From the NCBI RefSeq assembly GCF_025869515.1, contig NZ_JAOZVR010000053.1:1-64000 (forward strand): a DNA stretch of 64,000 nucleotides, in the 5' to 3' direction. Positions within the stretch are counted from its first letter, which is position 1, and the number at the start of each line of letters is the position of its first letter. The notes below the pieces were generated by a model. The model saw nothing but the letters and a program-made list of their open reading frames with translations. It ran no database searches and was not told the DNA's origin. This stretch comes from Ferrovibrio sp. (lineage in GTDB: Bacteria; Pseudomonadota; Alphaproteobacteria; Ferrovibrionales; Ferrovibrionaceae). The position numbers and the translations under genes are program-made. Below are positions 19,537 through 30,019 of the stretch, piece after piece.

Positions 19537-21132
19537 TCAGTCGCGGGTCACGCCATTGGCAATCGTATACTGGTCGGCGCGCGCCTTGTAGCTGAGGCCC
19601 TTGCGGGTCGCCCAGGGCGTTACCTCGATATGCAGCGGGATCAGCGCCTGGTCGTCCATCGCCATTTTCGAACCCTGCTGCAGCAGGGCTTCGCGCTTGG
19701 CGTTGTCGACGGTGCCGAGCGCCTGTTCGATGATCGCGTCGAGCTGCGGGTTCGAGTAACGGCCCTTGTTGGTGCCGCCGAAGCCCTTTTCCTTGACCGG
19801 CGTGGCCACCAGCGAACGCAGCGGATCCGACATTTCGCCGGTGCCGGCGCCCCAGCCGGCCAGATAGGCCGAATAGGCAAAGGAGTCGCGGTTCTTGAAG
19901 AACACCGTCGCCGTGGTGGCATCCACCTTGGTCTTCACCCCGATCCGCGTCCACTGCGACGCCACCGCCTGCGCCACTTCGGCGTCGTTGATGTAGCGGT
20001 TGTTCGGCGAACCCAGGGTGATCGAGAAGCCGTTCGGATAGCCGGCCTCGGCCAGCAGCTTCTTGGCGGCATCGGCGTTATAGGCCTCCGGCTTGGCATC
20101 CTTGCGGGTGCCGAACATCGGGCTGGGCAGGAAGTCGCCGGTCGGCTGACCCAGGCCTTCCATGATGCGGCTGGTGATCGCCTCGCGGTTGATCGCCATC
20201 GACAGCGCCTTGCGCACGCGCACATCCTTCAGCGGATTCTTGCCATCCGCATCGGGGATACCCACGGTGGTCGGCGTGCTGAAGCTGTCGAGATGGATGT
20301 AGATCAGGCGGTTGGACACGGCCTGGCTGATCTTCACATTCGGATTCTCGCGCAGCTTCTTCAGGTCGGCCGGCGGCGGGTTCTCGATCATGTCGACATC
20401 GCCCGCGAGCAGGGCTGCCACGCGCGCCGCGTCATTCGACATCGGGCGGTAGGTGACCTTTTCCCATTTCGGCTTGTCGCCCCAGTAGGCGGCATTGCCG
20501 GCCAGCACGATGCGGTTGCCGCGCGTCCATTCGACGAACTTGTAGGGGCCGGTGCCGATCAGGCCCTCGCCCTTGCTGAGCGCCTCGGTGGTCATGCCTT
20601 CGGCGACATCGGGCTTGGCGGCCTTGGACGACATGATGGCGACGCGGCTGAGATCGGTCGGCAGCAGCGGCGCCGGCGCCTTGGTGACGAACTGGACGGT
20701 GAAGTCGTCGATCACCTTCACTTCGCTGAAGCTGCGGGTGAACAGGGTGAACGGCGACGGGCTGTTCGGCACCTTGGCCGGACGCGCCAGCGAGAAGACC
20801 ACGTCGGCGGCGGTGAAGGGCGAGCCGTCATGGAACTTCACGCCCTTGCGCAGCTTGAATTCCCAGGTGGTGTCGTTGATCGACTTCCAGCTCTCGGCCA
20901 GGCCGGGCGTCAGCTTCTGGGTTTCGTCCTGCAGGATCAGGGTATCGAAAATCGTGAAGGCGATCTGATTGTTCGGACCGAGATTGTGATAGTGCGGGTC
21001 CATCGCGCTCGGCTCGGTCGAAATGCCGATCTTCAGTTCCTGCGCCACGGCCTGGGCGGTCAGCATCGGCATCGCAAACATGCCGGCCGACAGCGCAACA
21101 GCAGCCGTCAGCGTTTTCCATCGCATCATCAT
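19537..21132 (-). CDS. Peptide/nickel-type ABC transporter substrate-binding protein (paralog)
   Basis: Very similar to 16420..17994; signal peptide MMMRWKTLTAAVALSAGMFAMPMLTAQAVAQ. Confidence 0.92.
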   Translation of the reverse strand: MMMRWKTLTAAVALSAGMFAMPMLTAQAVAQELKIGISTEPSAMDPHYHNLGPNNQIAFTIFDTLILQDETQKLTPGLAESWKSINDTTWEFKLRKGVKFHDGSPFTAADVVFSLARPAKVPNSPSPFTLFTRSFSEVKVIDDFTVQFVTKAPAPLLPTDLSRVAIMSSKAAKPDVAEGMTTEALSKGEGLIGTGPYKFVEWTRGNRIVLAGNAAYWGDKPKWEKVTYRPMSNDAARVAALLAGDVDMIENPPPADLKKLRENPNVKISQAVSNRLIYIHLDSFSTPTTVGIPDADGKNPLKDVRVRKALSMAINREAITSRIMEGLGQPTGDFLPSPMFGTRKDAKPEAYNADAAKKLLAEAGYPNGFSITLGSPNNRYINDAEVAQAVASQWTRIGVKTKVDATTATVFFKNRDSFAYSAYLAGWGAGTGEMSDPLRSLVATPVKEKGFGGTNKGRYSNPQLDAIIEQALGTVDNAKREALLQQGSKMAMDDQALIPLHIEVTPWATRKGLSYKARADQYTIANGVTRD

Positions 21133-21221
21133 CGGATTGATCTCCCCTCAATGGCGCGTCGTTGCGCCCGCAAAAACTGGGAGGCAGCTTGCCGATTCAG
21201 GCGAAACGAAACAAGAGCCGG

Positions 21222-21851
21222 CTAGGTCACGAGTGCGATTGCGAAAAGGATCAGCACCAGGCCGGCGACGCGGTTGATCCAGCGGCGCAATTCCGGGCCG
21301 ACGCGCCGCCGCAACGCAGCGATGCTGCCGCTCAGCAGCGCCCACCAGAGCAGCGAACCGATGAAAACCCCGGCAACCGCGCTGGCCGCTGCCGCAAGGC
21401 CCGGATCGGCCGCCAGCCCCAGCCCGGCAAACAGCGCGGCGAAGGAGAGAATCGTCGCCGGGTTGCTCATGGTCAGCGCGAAGGTGACGGCGAACAGCCG
21501 CAGCGGGCGATTCTGCTCGGCCGCGCCCGTCGCGGCCTCCGCCGGCGGCACCGCCGAAAAGGTGCGCCAGCCGAGCCAGGCGATGAACAGCGCCCCGCCC
21601 CATTGCAGGATCTGCTGCACCGGCACCGGGCCCACGGAACCGAGATTGCCGGCCAGCATGGCGAAGCCGGCCGCAGCCAGTGCGGCATAGGCCGCATCGG
21701 CCACCGCCGTGCCGATGCCGCCGCTGAACCCCATCCAGAAACCGCCGGCCAGGCTGCGCTGGATGCACAGCACGCCGATCGGCCCGACCGGCGCGGCGAC
21801 CGCCAGCCCGAGCAGGATGCCGCGCAGAAAAAGTTCGACGGCGGGCGTCAT
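21222..21851 (-). CDS. LysE/RhtB family translocator
   Basis: LFLRGILLGLAVAAPVGPIGVLCIQRSLAGGFWMGFSGGIGTAVADAAYA; ATG at 21851. Confidence 0.88.
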   Translation of the reverse strand: MTPAVELFLRGILLGLAVAAPVGPIGVLCIQRSLAGGFWMGFSGGIGTAVADAAYAALAAAGFAMLAGNLGSVGPVPVQQILQWGGALFIAWLGWRTFSAVPPAEAATGAAEQNRPLRLFAVTFALTMSNPATILSFAALFAGLGLAADPGLAAAASAVAGVFIGSLLWWALLSGSIAALRRRVGPELRRWINRVAGLVLILFAIALVT

Positions 21852-22309
21852 GGCGGCGACACGGCAACCGGCACCGCGGCGGTTTCCTTGGCGGTCGACA
21901 GCACGATCACGGTCTGGCTGCGCGGGATGCCGGGCAGCGCCTTGATGCGCCGCGCCACCAGTTGCTCCAGCGCCAGCAGGCTGGCCGCCCGCACCTTCAG
22001 CAGATACGACCAGTCGCTGGCGACATGATGGCATTCCTGGATCGCGGCCTCCTCGCGCACCAGCGCCAGGAAGGCGGCCTCATGCTCGGGCCGCTCGATC
22101 AGCACATAGACGAAGGCCAGCACCGGGCTGCCGACCGCCAGCGGATCGACCCGCGCGGTCCAGCCGGCGATGGCGCCGCTTTTCTCCAGCTTTTTCAGCC
22201 GCTCGTTGACGGCGGAGACCGACAGGCCGACCACCGCGCCGATCTCGCCATAGGAGGATCGGCCGAAAACCTGTATATGCTCTAGTATTTTCCTGTCGAA
22301 TTCATCCAT
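21848..22309 (-). CDS. Lrp/AsnC family transcriptional regulator
   Basis: MDEFDRKILEHIQVFGRSSYGEIGAVVGLSVSAVNERLKKLEKSGAI. Confidence 0.92.
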   Translation of the reverse strand: MDEFDRKILEHIQVFGRSSYGEIGAVVGLSVSAVNERLKKLEKSGAIAGWTARVDPLAVGSPVLAFVYVLIERPEHEAAFLALVREEAAIQECHHVASDWSYLLKVRAASLLALEQLVARRIKALPGIPRSQTVIVLSTAKETAAVPVAVSPP

Positions 22310-22351
22310 ACCGGCAATTTATGCCGAATAATGGAGAAAACTCAAGAAAAT

Positions 22352-23014
22352 CTACTGCGCAACTTCCAGGCCAACCGGGCAGGACACGCCGGTGCCCCCT
22401 AACCCGCAGTACCCATTGGGATTTTTCGCCAGATACTGCTGGTGATCCGCCTCGGCATAATAGAAGGCCGGCGCCGGGACGATCTCGGTGGTGATCTTCG
22501 CCCGCCGCGCCTTGGTCAGCGCCGCCTGGTAGGCGTCGCGCGAGGCCTCGGCCGCCTGCTGCTGCGCCGGCGTGGTGGTGTAGATGCCCGAACGGTACTG
22601 CGTGCCGCTATCGTTGCCCTGGCGCATGCCCTGGGTCGGATCGTGGCTTTCCCAGAAGAGTTTCAGCAGCGCGCCGTAGCCGATCTTCGCCGGATCGAAC
22701 ACCACCTGCACCACCTCGTTATGCCCGGTCAGGCCGGTGCAGACCTCTTCATAGGTCGGATTCGGCGTATAGCCGGCGGCATAGCCCACGGATGTGCTGT
22801 AGACGCCCGGCCCGGCTTCCCAGAATTTGCGCTCGGCGCCCCAGAAGCAGCCCAGCCCGAAGATCGCGACCTCCATGCCTGCGGGGAACGGCCCCTTGAG
22901 CGGATTGCCGTTGACGTAATGCTTTGGCGGCACCGGCATCGCGGTGGCGCGGCCGGGCAGCGCCCTGTCGCGCGGCGGCATTTCGGTCTTGTGACGCGGG
23001 GTCTGGAACCACAT
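22352..23014 (-). CDS. msrA: Peptide-methionine (S)-S-oxide reductase MsrA
   Basis: [56 protein letters not shown]. Confidence 0.95.
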   Translation of the reverse strand: MWFQTPRHKTEMPPRDRALPGRATAMPVPPKHYVNGNPLKGPFPAGMEVAIFGLGCFWGAERKFWEAGPGVYSTSVGYAAGYTPNPTYEEVCTGLTGHNEVVQVVFDPAKIGYGALLKLFWESHDPTQGMRQGNDSGTQYRSGIYTTTPAQQQAAEASRDAYQAALTKARRAKITTEIVPAPAFYYAEADHQQYLAKNPNGYCGLGGTGVSCPVGLEVAQ

Positions 23015-23180
23015 GGCTTCCTCCGGACGTGGTGCGGAAGCGTCAGGAGAGGACTGCGTTCTGCACAGCCCTGCCCTGCGGCGCCTCCGGTTTGCAGCGG
23101 TTGCCATACAAGGTAGTGTGCCTGCCCAAGGAAATCAAAATCACAACCCCGCGTTTCGCCCCCCTTATCCGCAACTGATC

Positions 23181-24104
23181 GTGCCCGCTTTCCCGCTTTA
23201 CACCCGCCTGATCGGCACCGGCACCCGCCGTGGCGTTGCGTCGATGATGCTGGGCATGGCCGTCTTCGTCGCCAATGACAGCCTGGTGAAGCTGGCCAGC
23301 AGCAGCATGCCGACCGGCCAGCTGATCACCCTGCGCAATGCCATGGCCACCCTGCTGCTGCTGGCGCTGGTCTTTGCCACCGGCCAGGCCCGCCAGTTGC
23401 GTCGCGCGGTCAATCCGGCGGTGATGACGCGCAGCAGCCTGGACCTGATCGCCACGCTGCTCTTCATCGCGGCGCTGTTCCACATGCCGATCGGCAATGT
23501 CACCGCGATCAACATGAGTTCGCCGCTGATGATGACCGCCGTGGCGGCGGTATTTCTGAATCTGCCGGTCGGCTGGCGGCGCTGGACCGCGGTGGCGGTC
23601 GGCTTCGGCGGCATCATGCTGATCGTGCAGCCGCGCGCCGAAGGCTTCAACGCCTATGCACTGGTCGCGCTCTGCTCCACGATTTTCGTCGTGGCGCGCG
23701 ACCTCAGCACGCGGCGTATCGGCCATGACATTCCCTCCCTGATCGTGGCCACAACCAATTCGGTTTTCGTGACCGGCGGCGCGCTGGTGCTCTCCGCCTT
23801 CGAGGGCTGGGTCGCCATCGGCTGGCGGGAATACACCTTGCTGGCCTGCGCCGGCGCCTTCCTGATCATCGGCTATCTGCTGATCGTGGATGCCTTCCGC
23901 CATGGCGATCTCGCCACGGTCGGCCCGTTCCGCTACACCGGCCTGATCTGGGCTCTGCTGGCCGGCTATCTGATCTGGGGCGACATGCCCAACCTGCTGG
24001 CCTGGGCCGGCATCGTCATCGTGGTGGCCAGCGGGCTTTACGTGCTGCACCGCGAACATCTGCGCGGCCGCGACGAGGCGGCGAAGACGGTGTCGGTGGA
24101 GTGA
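23181..24104 (+). CDS. DMT superfamily (EamA) transporter
   Basis: About ten TM segments, EamA-like repeats; start (GTG 23181 or ATG 23244) uncertain. Confidence 0.85.
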   Translation: MPAFPLYTRLIGTGTRRGVASMMLGMAVFVANDSLVKLASSSMPTGQLITLRNAMATLLLLALVFATGQARQLRRAVNPAVMTRSSLDLIATLLFIAALFHMPIGNVTAINMSSPLMMTAVAAVFLNLPVGWRRWTAVAVGFGGIMLIVQPRAEGFNAYALVALCSTIFVVARDLSTRRIGHDIPSLIVATTNSVFVTGGALVLSAFEGWVAIGWREYTLLACAGAFLIIGYLLIVDAFRHGDLATVGPFRYTGLIWALLAGYLIWGDMPNLLAWAGIVIVVASGLYVLHREHLRGRDEAAKTVSVE

Positions 24105-24125
24105 TATTCACTTATTAGTCTTAAT

Positions 24126-24767
24126 TTATGGATTCGAGTCCACTCTCTGTTTCAGCTTAGCAGGCAATGTAAATACATATGTCAGAAAGAGGCGGCAGAA
24201 ATACTCCAAGTCTACTGCTTCGGTCTCTTCAAAGGGGTCATCATCGTGTGCGGCATCATTACCGCCAATACGAATCTTATGAGCCCAATCTTTCAAATCA
24301 GGCGTAATTGCATATCGAGCGGCGAGCTCGTCGATACGCACGACAAGTTTCTTCGATGCTAATGACGGATCAATTGCCTTAGTTCCAACTTCCAAGGCTT
24401 TTCTAAACATCATCCCCGCAGCGTCCCAATTTTTTCGAGTCAGATTATCTAAAGCCTGCTGAAACGGGACACGTACGTTATCAGGAAGAAAATCAGGGAT
24501 ATCGACCGCTTCTTCTTCGGGCCAAATTTTTTTAGCTATCCAGCCATTAAGAGCGGGATCGCCAGAAACTTCCATTGGGCTCGCGGTTCTTTTGTTATTA
24601 GTCGGAGCGTACTGAATAACTATTCCTGTTTCGCATCGGCCGCATTTGGCAAAGCACATATAATTGTGCCCCACCGGAGATGAAGACCCGATCGTATACT
24701 GATACTGAATGCTAAAACCTGCGGCGGCAGTCAGACAGTGCGGGCAGTTATGCTGTATGCTCGCCAT
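24126..24767 (-). CDS. DUF4145-like domain protein with N-terminal zinc-ribbon-like CxxC motifs
   Basis: HNCPHC...CFAKCGRCETG; ALEVGTKAIDP...IRIGGNDAAHDDDPFEETEA typical of DUF4145; lower GC than neighbours. Confidence 0.75.
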   Translation of the reverse strand: MASIQHNCPHCLTAAAGFSIQYQYTIGSSSPVGHNYMCFAKCGRCETGIVIQYAPTNNKRTASPMEVSGDPALNGWIAKKIWPEEEAVDIPDFLPDNVRVPFQQALDNLTRKNWDAAGMMFRKALEVGTKAIDPSLASKKLVVRIDELAARYAITPDLKDWAHKIRIGGNDAAHDDDPFEETEAVDLEYFCRLFLTYVFTLPAKLKQRVDSNP

Positions 24768-24771
24768 ATTA

Positions 24772-25446
24772 TTACCGCGTAAACTCTTCTGACACGGTAT
24801 CCACCGTGCCGATGTGATGCGCCATCGCCACTTCTGCCGCCGCCGCATCGCCCTGCAAAATCGCGCGCACCACCGCATCGTGTTCGGCGAATGAACTCGC
24901 CAGGCGGCCGACCAGCCTGAACTGCGCGCGGCGGAACGGCGAGAGCCGCTGGCGCACCGCCATGGTGTTTTCCACCAGCGCGGTATTATGCGTGCCTTCG
25001 TAGATCAGGGTGTGGAAGCCGACATTCATCGCCGCATAGGCGTCGATCTCGCCGTCGCGGACGAGAATCCGGGTGCGGTCGTGGAAATCCTGCAGCTTCT
25101 TGCGTTCGGCCGCCGTCATGCGCTGGGCGGCATAGCGCGCCGAGATGGCTTCCAGCTCGCGCATCACCTCGAACAGGTCGTGCATATGCTGCCGCGACGG
25201 GATCGCCACCAGCGCGCCGCGATGCGGGCGGATTTCCACCAGCCCGGTTTCGACCAGCGCCTTGAGCGCCTCGCGCACCGGGGTGCGCGACACGCCGAAA
25301 CGGTCGGCCAGCTCCTGCTCCTCCAGCCGCGTGCCGGGCGGCAGGCGGCCGGACAGGATCTCGTCGGCGATGCGCTGGCGCAGGCTGCCGGCCCGCGTCT
25401 GCTTGCCCGCGAGGTCGAGGTCGCTTTCCGGTTTCAACTGGTTCAT
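24772..25446 (-). CDS. GntR family transcriptional regulator (FCD domain)
   Basis: RQRIADEILSGRLPPGTRLEEQELADRFGVSRTPVREALKALVETGLVEIRPHRGALVA. Confidence 0.93.
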   Translation of the reverse strand: MNQLKPESDLDLAGKQTRAGSLRQRIADEILSGRLPPGTRLEEQELADRFGVSRTPVREALKALVETGLVEIRPHRGALVAIPSRQHMHDLFEVMRELEAISARYAAQRMTAAERKKLQDFHDRTRILVRDGEIDAYAAMNVGFHTLIYEGTHNTALVENTMAVRQRLSPFRRAQFRLVGRLASSFAEHDAVVRAILQGDAAAAEVAMAHHIGTVDTVSEEFTR

Positions 25447-25608
25447 CTGGCGCTCCGGAACTGCCCCCACTCTACCAGCCGGACCGCCAGGCCGCCACCA
25501 TGGCCGCCGAAGCCACCACCGCGCAATAAGCCGGCCGGCGCCGTTGTGACCCTGGCCGTTCCGGGGCAGGGTGACGGCCATGAGCGACACCCCCCGTCAA
25601 CCACAGCC

Positions 25609-25944
25609 ATGACCGAGCCCCGCCTGAAGGCCAGCCTGCTGGTGCAGGCCATCCTGCGCCGCTACGACCTGGAAGCGATTCCGGCCTATATCCGGCGCAA
25701 GGGCGATCCCGATGCCGGCACGGTGATCCTGAAAATCGCGCTCGGGCCGCAGGATGCCATGCTGCTGGGCCAGGCGCGCGATGCCGAGGGCCGCGCCGGC
25801 TGGCTGCGACTCGGCGGCGAGCGCATCCGCGAGGCCGATGCCGAAGCCGCCATCGCCAAGGCGATCAGCCGCGATCCGGATGTCTATGTGATCGAGGTGG
25901 AAGACGGCAAAGGCCGCGTGCTGGTGGAAGGCCCGCTGCTCTAG
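25609..25944 (+). CDS. DUF1491-like protein
   Basis: LVQAILRRYDLEAIPAYIRRKGDPDAGTVILKI. Confidence 0.75.
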   Translation: MTEPRLKASLLVQAILRRYDLEAIPAYIRRKGDPDAGTVILKIALGPQDAMLLGQARDAEGRAGWLRLGGERIREADAEAAIAKAISRDPDVYVIEVEDGKGRVLVEGPLL

Positions 25945-27359
25945 GCCACCCGTTCGATCGCGCCGCCGGCCGCCTGCACCCGCGCGGCGGCAAACACCTG
26001 GCCGATGCCGACCAGCACCGGCTGCTCGACACCGATCTCCAGCAGGGCCGCGCCCAGGTCCGACAGTCGCCCGCACCAGCGCGTCTCGTCGGCGCGCGAC
26101 ACCGCGCTCACCACCGCCACCGGCGTGGCTGGCGCCAGCCCCTCGGCGATCAGTTTCGCGGCAAACGCGCCGCCGGTGCGCCCGCCCATATAGACCATCA
26201 GCGAGGTTTCCGGATCGGCCAGGCCGCGCCAGTCGAGGTCATCGGGCAGATGGCCCTGCCGCGAATGCCCGGTAACAAAACGCACCGAATGCGCCGCATC
26301 GCGATGGGTGAGCGACACGCCGAGGCTGCTGGCAGCCGCCAGCGCAGCGGTAATGCCCGGGATCACCGCCACCGGAATGCCGGCAGCGTCGAGTGCGGCG
26401 ATCTCCTCGCCGGCGCGGCCGAACACCATCGGGTCGCCGGCCTTGAGCCGCACCACGCGCTTGCCCTGGCGCGCGAGTTTTATCATCAGCGCGTTGATGT
26501 CTTCCTGTCTGCAGCTGGCCCGGCCGCCGCGCTTGCCCACCATCATGCGTTTGGCCTCGCGGCGCGCCAGTTCCAGCACCTCGTCCGACACCAGATCGTC
26601 GAACAGGATCACATCGGCCGCCTGCAGCGCGCGCATCGCCTTCAGCGTCAGCAGCTCGGCATCGCCGGGGCCGGCGCCCACCAGCGTGACATGGCCCCCA
26701 ATACGATTGGCGGCGGCTTTGGCCGGCTGGATTTCGATATCAGCCGGCACCTGCGCCTCAAGGAACGCGCGCTCGGCGAAGCGCTCCCAGAAGGCGCGGC
26801 GCAAGCCGCCGACCGGCAGGCGTTCGGCCACAGTTTTACGGATGCGTTTGGCCGCCGCCGCCCAGGCGCCCAGCGTGGCCGGCAGCAGGGTTTCGATGCG
26901 GCGGCGGATCGCCTGCGCCAGGATGGGGGCTGCGCCATCGGTGGAAATGCCGATGACGACAGGAGACCGGTTGACGATGGCGCCGAACTGCACGTCGCAG
27001 TGATCGGGCTTGTCGATGGCGCTGCAGATCGCGCCGGCGGCTTTCGCGGCGACATGGAACGCGGCTGCCGCGTCTGCGTCCTCCGCATCGATGATGGCCA
27101 GCGTGGCGTCCTTCAGATCGGCCGGCTGCCAGCGGCGCGTGATGATTTTCATATCCAGCGCCTGCATCTCGGCGCTGGAGTCTTCGGCATAGACGGTGAC
27201 AGCGGCGCCGGCCGCCGCCAGCAGCTCGGCCTTCCAGGCCGCCGCCGCCGTGCCGCCGGCGATCACGGCGCGCCTGCCCTGCAGGTCGAGGAAGACCGGC
27301 AGCTTGGCCAGCGCGCCGATGCGCTGATGTCGTTGGGCTTCAGCCGGCTTTCTGGACAT
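25941..27359 (-). CDS. cysG: Siroheme synthase (precorrin-2 dehydrogenase/uroporphyrinogen-III C-methyltransferase)
   Basis: N-terminal Rossmann domain and SUMT domain VTLVGAGPGDAELLTLKAMRALQAADVILFDDLVS. Confidence 0.93.
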   Translation of the reverse strand: MSRKPAEAQRHQRIGALAKLPVFLDLQGRRAVIAGGTAAAAWKAELLAAAGAAVTVYAEDSSAEMQALDMKIITRRWQPADLKDATLAIIDAEDADAAAAFHVAAKAAGAICSAIDKPDHCDVQFGAIVNRSPVVIGISTDGAAPILAQAIRRRIETLLPATLGAWAAAAKRIRKTVAERLPVGGLRRAFWERFAERAFLEAQVPADIEIQPAKAAANRIGGHVTLVGAGPGDAELLTLKAMRALQAADVILFDDLVSDEVLELARREAKRMMVGKRGGRASCRQEDINALMIKLARQGKRVVRLKAGDPMVFGRAGEEIAALDAAGIPVAVIPGITAALAAASSLGVSLTHRDAAHSVRFVTGHSRQGHLPDDLDWRGLADPETSLMVYMGGRTGGAFAAKLIAEGLAPATPVAVVSAVSRADETRWCGRLSDLGAALLEIGVEQPVLVGIGQVFAAARVQAAGGAIERVA

Positions 27360-30018
27360 CGCTCTCACCGGGGGCAGCATCGATGATCTTCCGGATTTCA
27401 CTGCGGCAGGAGCCGCAATTGGTGCCGGCCTGCAAGGCCGCGCCGACCGCTTCCACCGTGCGGCAGCCGCCGGTCACGGCAGCGGCGATCTGGCCGGCGC
27501 CGATATCGAAACAGGAGCAGACCAGCGCGCCGCGATCGGGCTGTGCCGCGCTGGCGCGGCCGGCCAGCAGACGCAGGCGATCCGATGCGGCAATGCTGCG
27601 CCCGAGCTGGTCGGCCGCCCAGGCGCGCGATACCGCCACCGGATCGGGCGACACGAACAGCGCGCCGATCAGCCGGTCGCCGCGGAAGGCGGCAAAGCGA
27701 TGCTGCGCCGTCGCCGTATCGTGATAGGCGAGCAGTTCGGCATCCTCGGTCAGCGCCAGCAGCCTGCGGGCAAAGCCGGTCCAGTCCTCCGGCACGGCGG
27801 CATCGGCCAGTTCGATGCGCCAGCCGCCTTTCGCCCGCGCCTTCGCCCAGTAGCCGGTGTCGAGCGCGCCGGGCGCATCGGCCGTCACGGCAAAGCCGTA
27901 CCAGGCGGCCGCATAAGGCTGCACGGCAACGGCGGAGAATTTCAGTTCCGGCTGGCCCGAGATGGGATCGACGGCGGGATTCACCAGCACATCGACGCGG
28001 GCATTGGCGGCAAACTGGTCGGTCCAGTGCAGCGGCACGAAGACGCTGCCGCGTTTCTGGTCGTCGCTGACCAGCGCCCGCACCACGATGCTGCCGCGCG
28101 CATTGCGCAGCAGCGCCAGCCTGGCCGGGGCGATGCCGCAGGCGGCGGCATCGTCGGGATGCAGTTCCACGAAGGGCTCGGCGATATGGCCCATCAGGCG
28201 CGGCGACAGCGCCGTGCGCGTCATGGTGTGCCACTGGTCGCGCACGCGGCCGGTGTTGAGCACCAGCGGCAGATCGTCCGACACGGCCTCGGCCGGCGCA
28301 CGGTATGGCGTGGCGACGAAGCGCGCGCGGCGGTCCGGCGTATAGAAATTCCCGTCGGCGAAGAAGCGGCGCTCGCTGCGCGGCGTTTCGCTTTTCGGGC
28401 AGGGCCACTGCACCGGCAGCAGCGCGTCATAAGTCTCTGCCGTGATATCGGCGAAGGCCGAGATGTCGAAATCGCGGCTGCCGTTGTTTTCAGTGCCGCT
28501 GAGCTGCGCAAATTCGCGGAACACATCGACCGGCGCGGCATAATCGAAGTCACGCGACCAGCCCATGCGCCGGGCCACTTCGGCAAACATCCACCAGTCG
28601 GCCCGCACCTCGCCCGGCCAGGGCTGGAAGCGGCGCTGGCGCGAGATGCGGCGTTCGGAATTGGTCACCGTGCCGTCCTTCTCGCCCCAGGCGGCGGCCG
28701 GCAGCAGCACATGGGCATGACGCGCGGTATCCGTCGCCGCCATGACATCGGAGACCACCACGAAGGGGCAGTCCTTCAACCCGGCCTGCACGTCGTCGGC
28801 ATCGGGCAGGCTGTCGACCGGATTGGTGCCGGCGATCCACACCGCCCTGATGCGGCCGTCCTTCACCGCGCGGAACAGGTCGACGGCCTTGAGGCCCGGC
28901 CTCTCCGCTATGCGGGGCGAATTCCAAAACCCCTGAACAATGCGGCGATGATCCGCGTCGCCCAGTTCCATATGGCAGGCGAGCTGGTTGGCCAGGCCGC
29001 CCACTTCGCGGCCGCCCATCGCATTGGGCTGGCCGGTGATCGAGAACGGCCCCATGCCCGGTTGGCCGATGCGGCCGGTGAACAGGTGGCAGTTGAGAAT
29101 GGCATTGACCTTGTCGCTGCCGGCGCTCGACTGGTTGACGCCCTGCGAGAAACCGGTGACGACGCGTTCGGTGCGGGCGAACAGATCGTAGAAGCGGCGC
29201 AGCTCGGCCTGAGAGAGCCCGGTGATCCCGGCGATTTCGGCCAGCGACAGCGCGCGTGCGGCCGTCAGCGCCGCATCGAGGCCATTGGTGTGATCCTTTA
29301 CGAAGGCGGCGTCCTGCCGGCCGGCCTCCTGCAGATGGCTGAGCAGCCCGTTGAACAGTGCCACATCGGAACCGGGATTGAGCGCCAGATGCAGGTCGGC
29401 GGCGCGCGCCGTCATGGTGCGGCGCGGATCGATCACCACCACGGTCAGTTCCGGCCGCGCGGCTTTGGCCGCCGCCAGACGCTGGAACAGCACCGGATGA
29501 CACCATGCGAGATTCGAGCCGACCAGCACGACCAGATCGGCCTGTTCCAGGTCTTCGTAGATGCCGGGCACCGTATCGGTGCCGAAGGCGCGCTTGTGGC
29601 CGGCGACGGCCGAGGCCATGCAGAGCCGCGAATTGGTGTCGATGTTGCCGGTGCCGATGAAGCCCTTCATCAGCTTGTTGGCGACATAGTAATCCTCGGT
29701 CAGCAGCTGGCCCGAGACATAGAAGGCCACCGAGTCCGGGCCATGCTTGGCAATCGTATCGGAGAAGACGGATGCAACACGATCCAGCGCGGTATTCCAG
29801 TCGACCCGGGCTCCATCGACAACCGGATGCAGCAGACGGCCATCGAGGCCGAGCGTCTCGCCCAGCGCCGAGCCCTTCGAGCAGGTGCGGCCGAAATTGG
29901 CCGGATGCCCGGCATCGCCCTTCACATCGACGGCGCCACTGTCATCACGCACCACCTTCAGACCGCAGCCGACGCCGCAGTATGGGCAGGTGGTGCGCGT
30001 TTCGGTGGCGACTGTCAT
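27340..30018 (-). CDS. nasA: Assimilatory nitrate reductase catalytic subunit
   Basis: TCPYCGVGCGLKV 4Fe-4S motif, molybdopterin oxidoreductase domains, C-terminal BFD-like CSCFDIGAGQI...GTNCGSC. Confidence 0.94.
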   Translation of the reverse strand: MTVATETRTTCPYCGVGCGLKVVRDDSGAVDVKGDAGHPANFGRTCSKGSALGETLGLDGRLLHPVVDGARVDWNTALDRVASVFSDTIAKHGPDSVAFYVSGQLLTEDYYVANKLMKGFIGTGNIDTNSRLCMASAVAGHKRAFGTDTVPGIYEDLEQADLVVLVGSNLAWCHPVLFQRLAAAKAARPELTVVVIDPRRTMTARAADLHLALNPGSDVALFNGLLSHLQEAGRQDAAFVKDHTNGLDAALTAARALSLAEIAGITGLSQAELRRFYDLFARTERVVTGFSQGVNQSSAGSDKVNAILNCHLFTGRIGQPGMGPFSITGQPNAMGGREVGGLANQLACHMELGDADHRRIVQGFWNSPRIAERPGLKAVDLFRAVKDGRIRAVWIAGTNPVDSLPDADDVQAGLKDCPFVVVSDVMAATDTARHAHVLLPAAAWGEKDGTVTNSERRISRQRRFQPWPGEVRADWWMFAEVARRMGWSRDFDYAAPVDVFREFAQLSGTENNGSRDFDISAFADITAETYDALLPVQWPCPKSETPRSERRFFADGNFYTPDRRARFVATPYRAPAEAVSDDLPLVLNTGRVRDQWHTMTRTALSPRLMGHIAEPFVELHPDDAAACGIAPARLALLRNARGSIVVRALVSDDQKRGSVFVPLHWTDQFAANARVDVLVNPAVDPISGQPELKFSAVAVQPYAAAWYGFAVTADAPGALDTGYWAKARAKGGWRIELADAAVPEDWTGFARRLLALTEDAELLAYHDTATAQHRFAAFRGDRLIGALFVSPDPVAVSRAWAADQLGRSIAASDRLRLLAGRASAAQPDRGALVCSCFDIGAGQIAAAVTGGCRTVEAVGAALQAGTNCGSCRSEIRKIIDAAPGESDVQKAG

Positions 30019-30019
30019 G

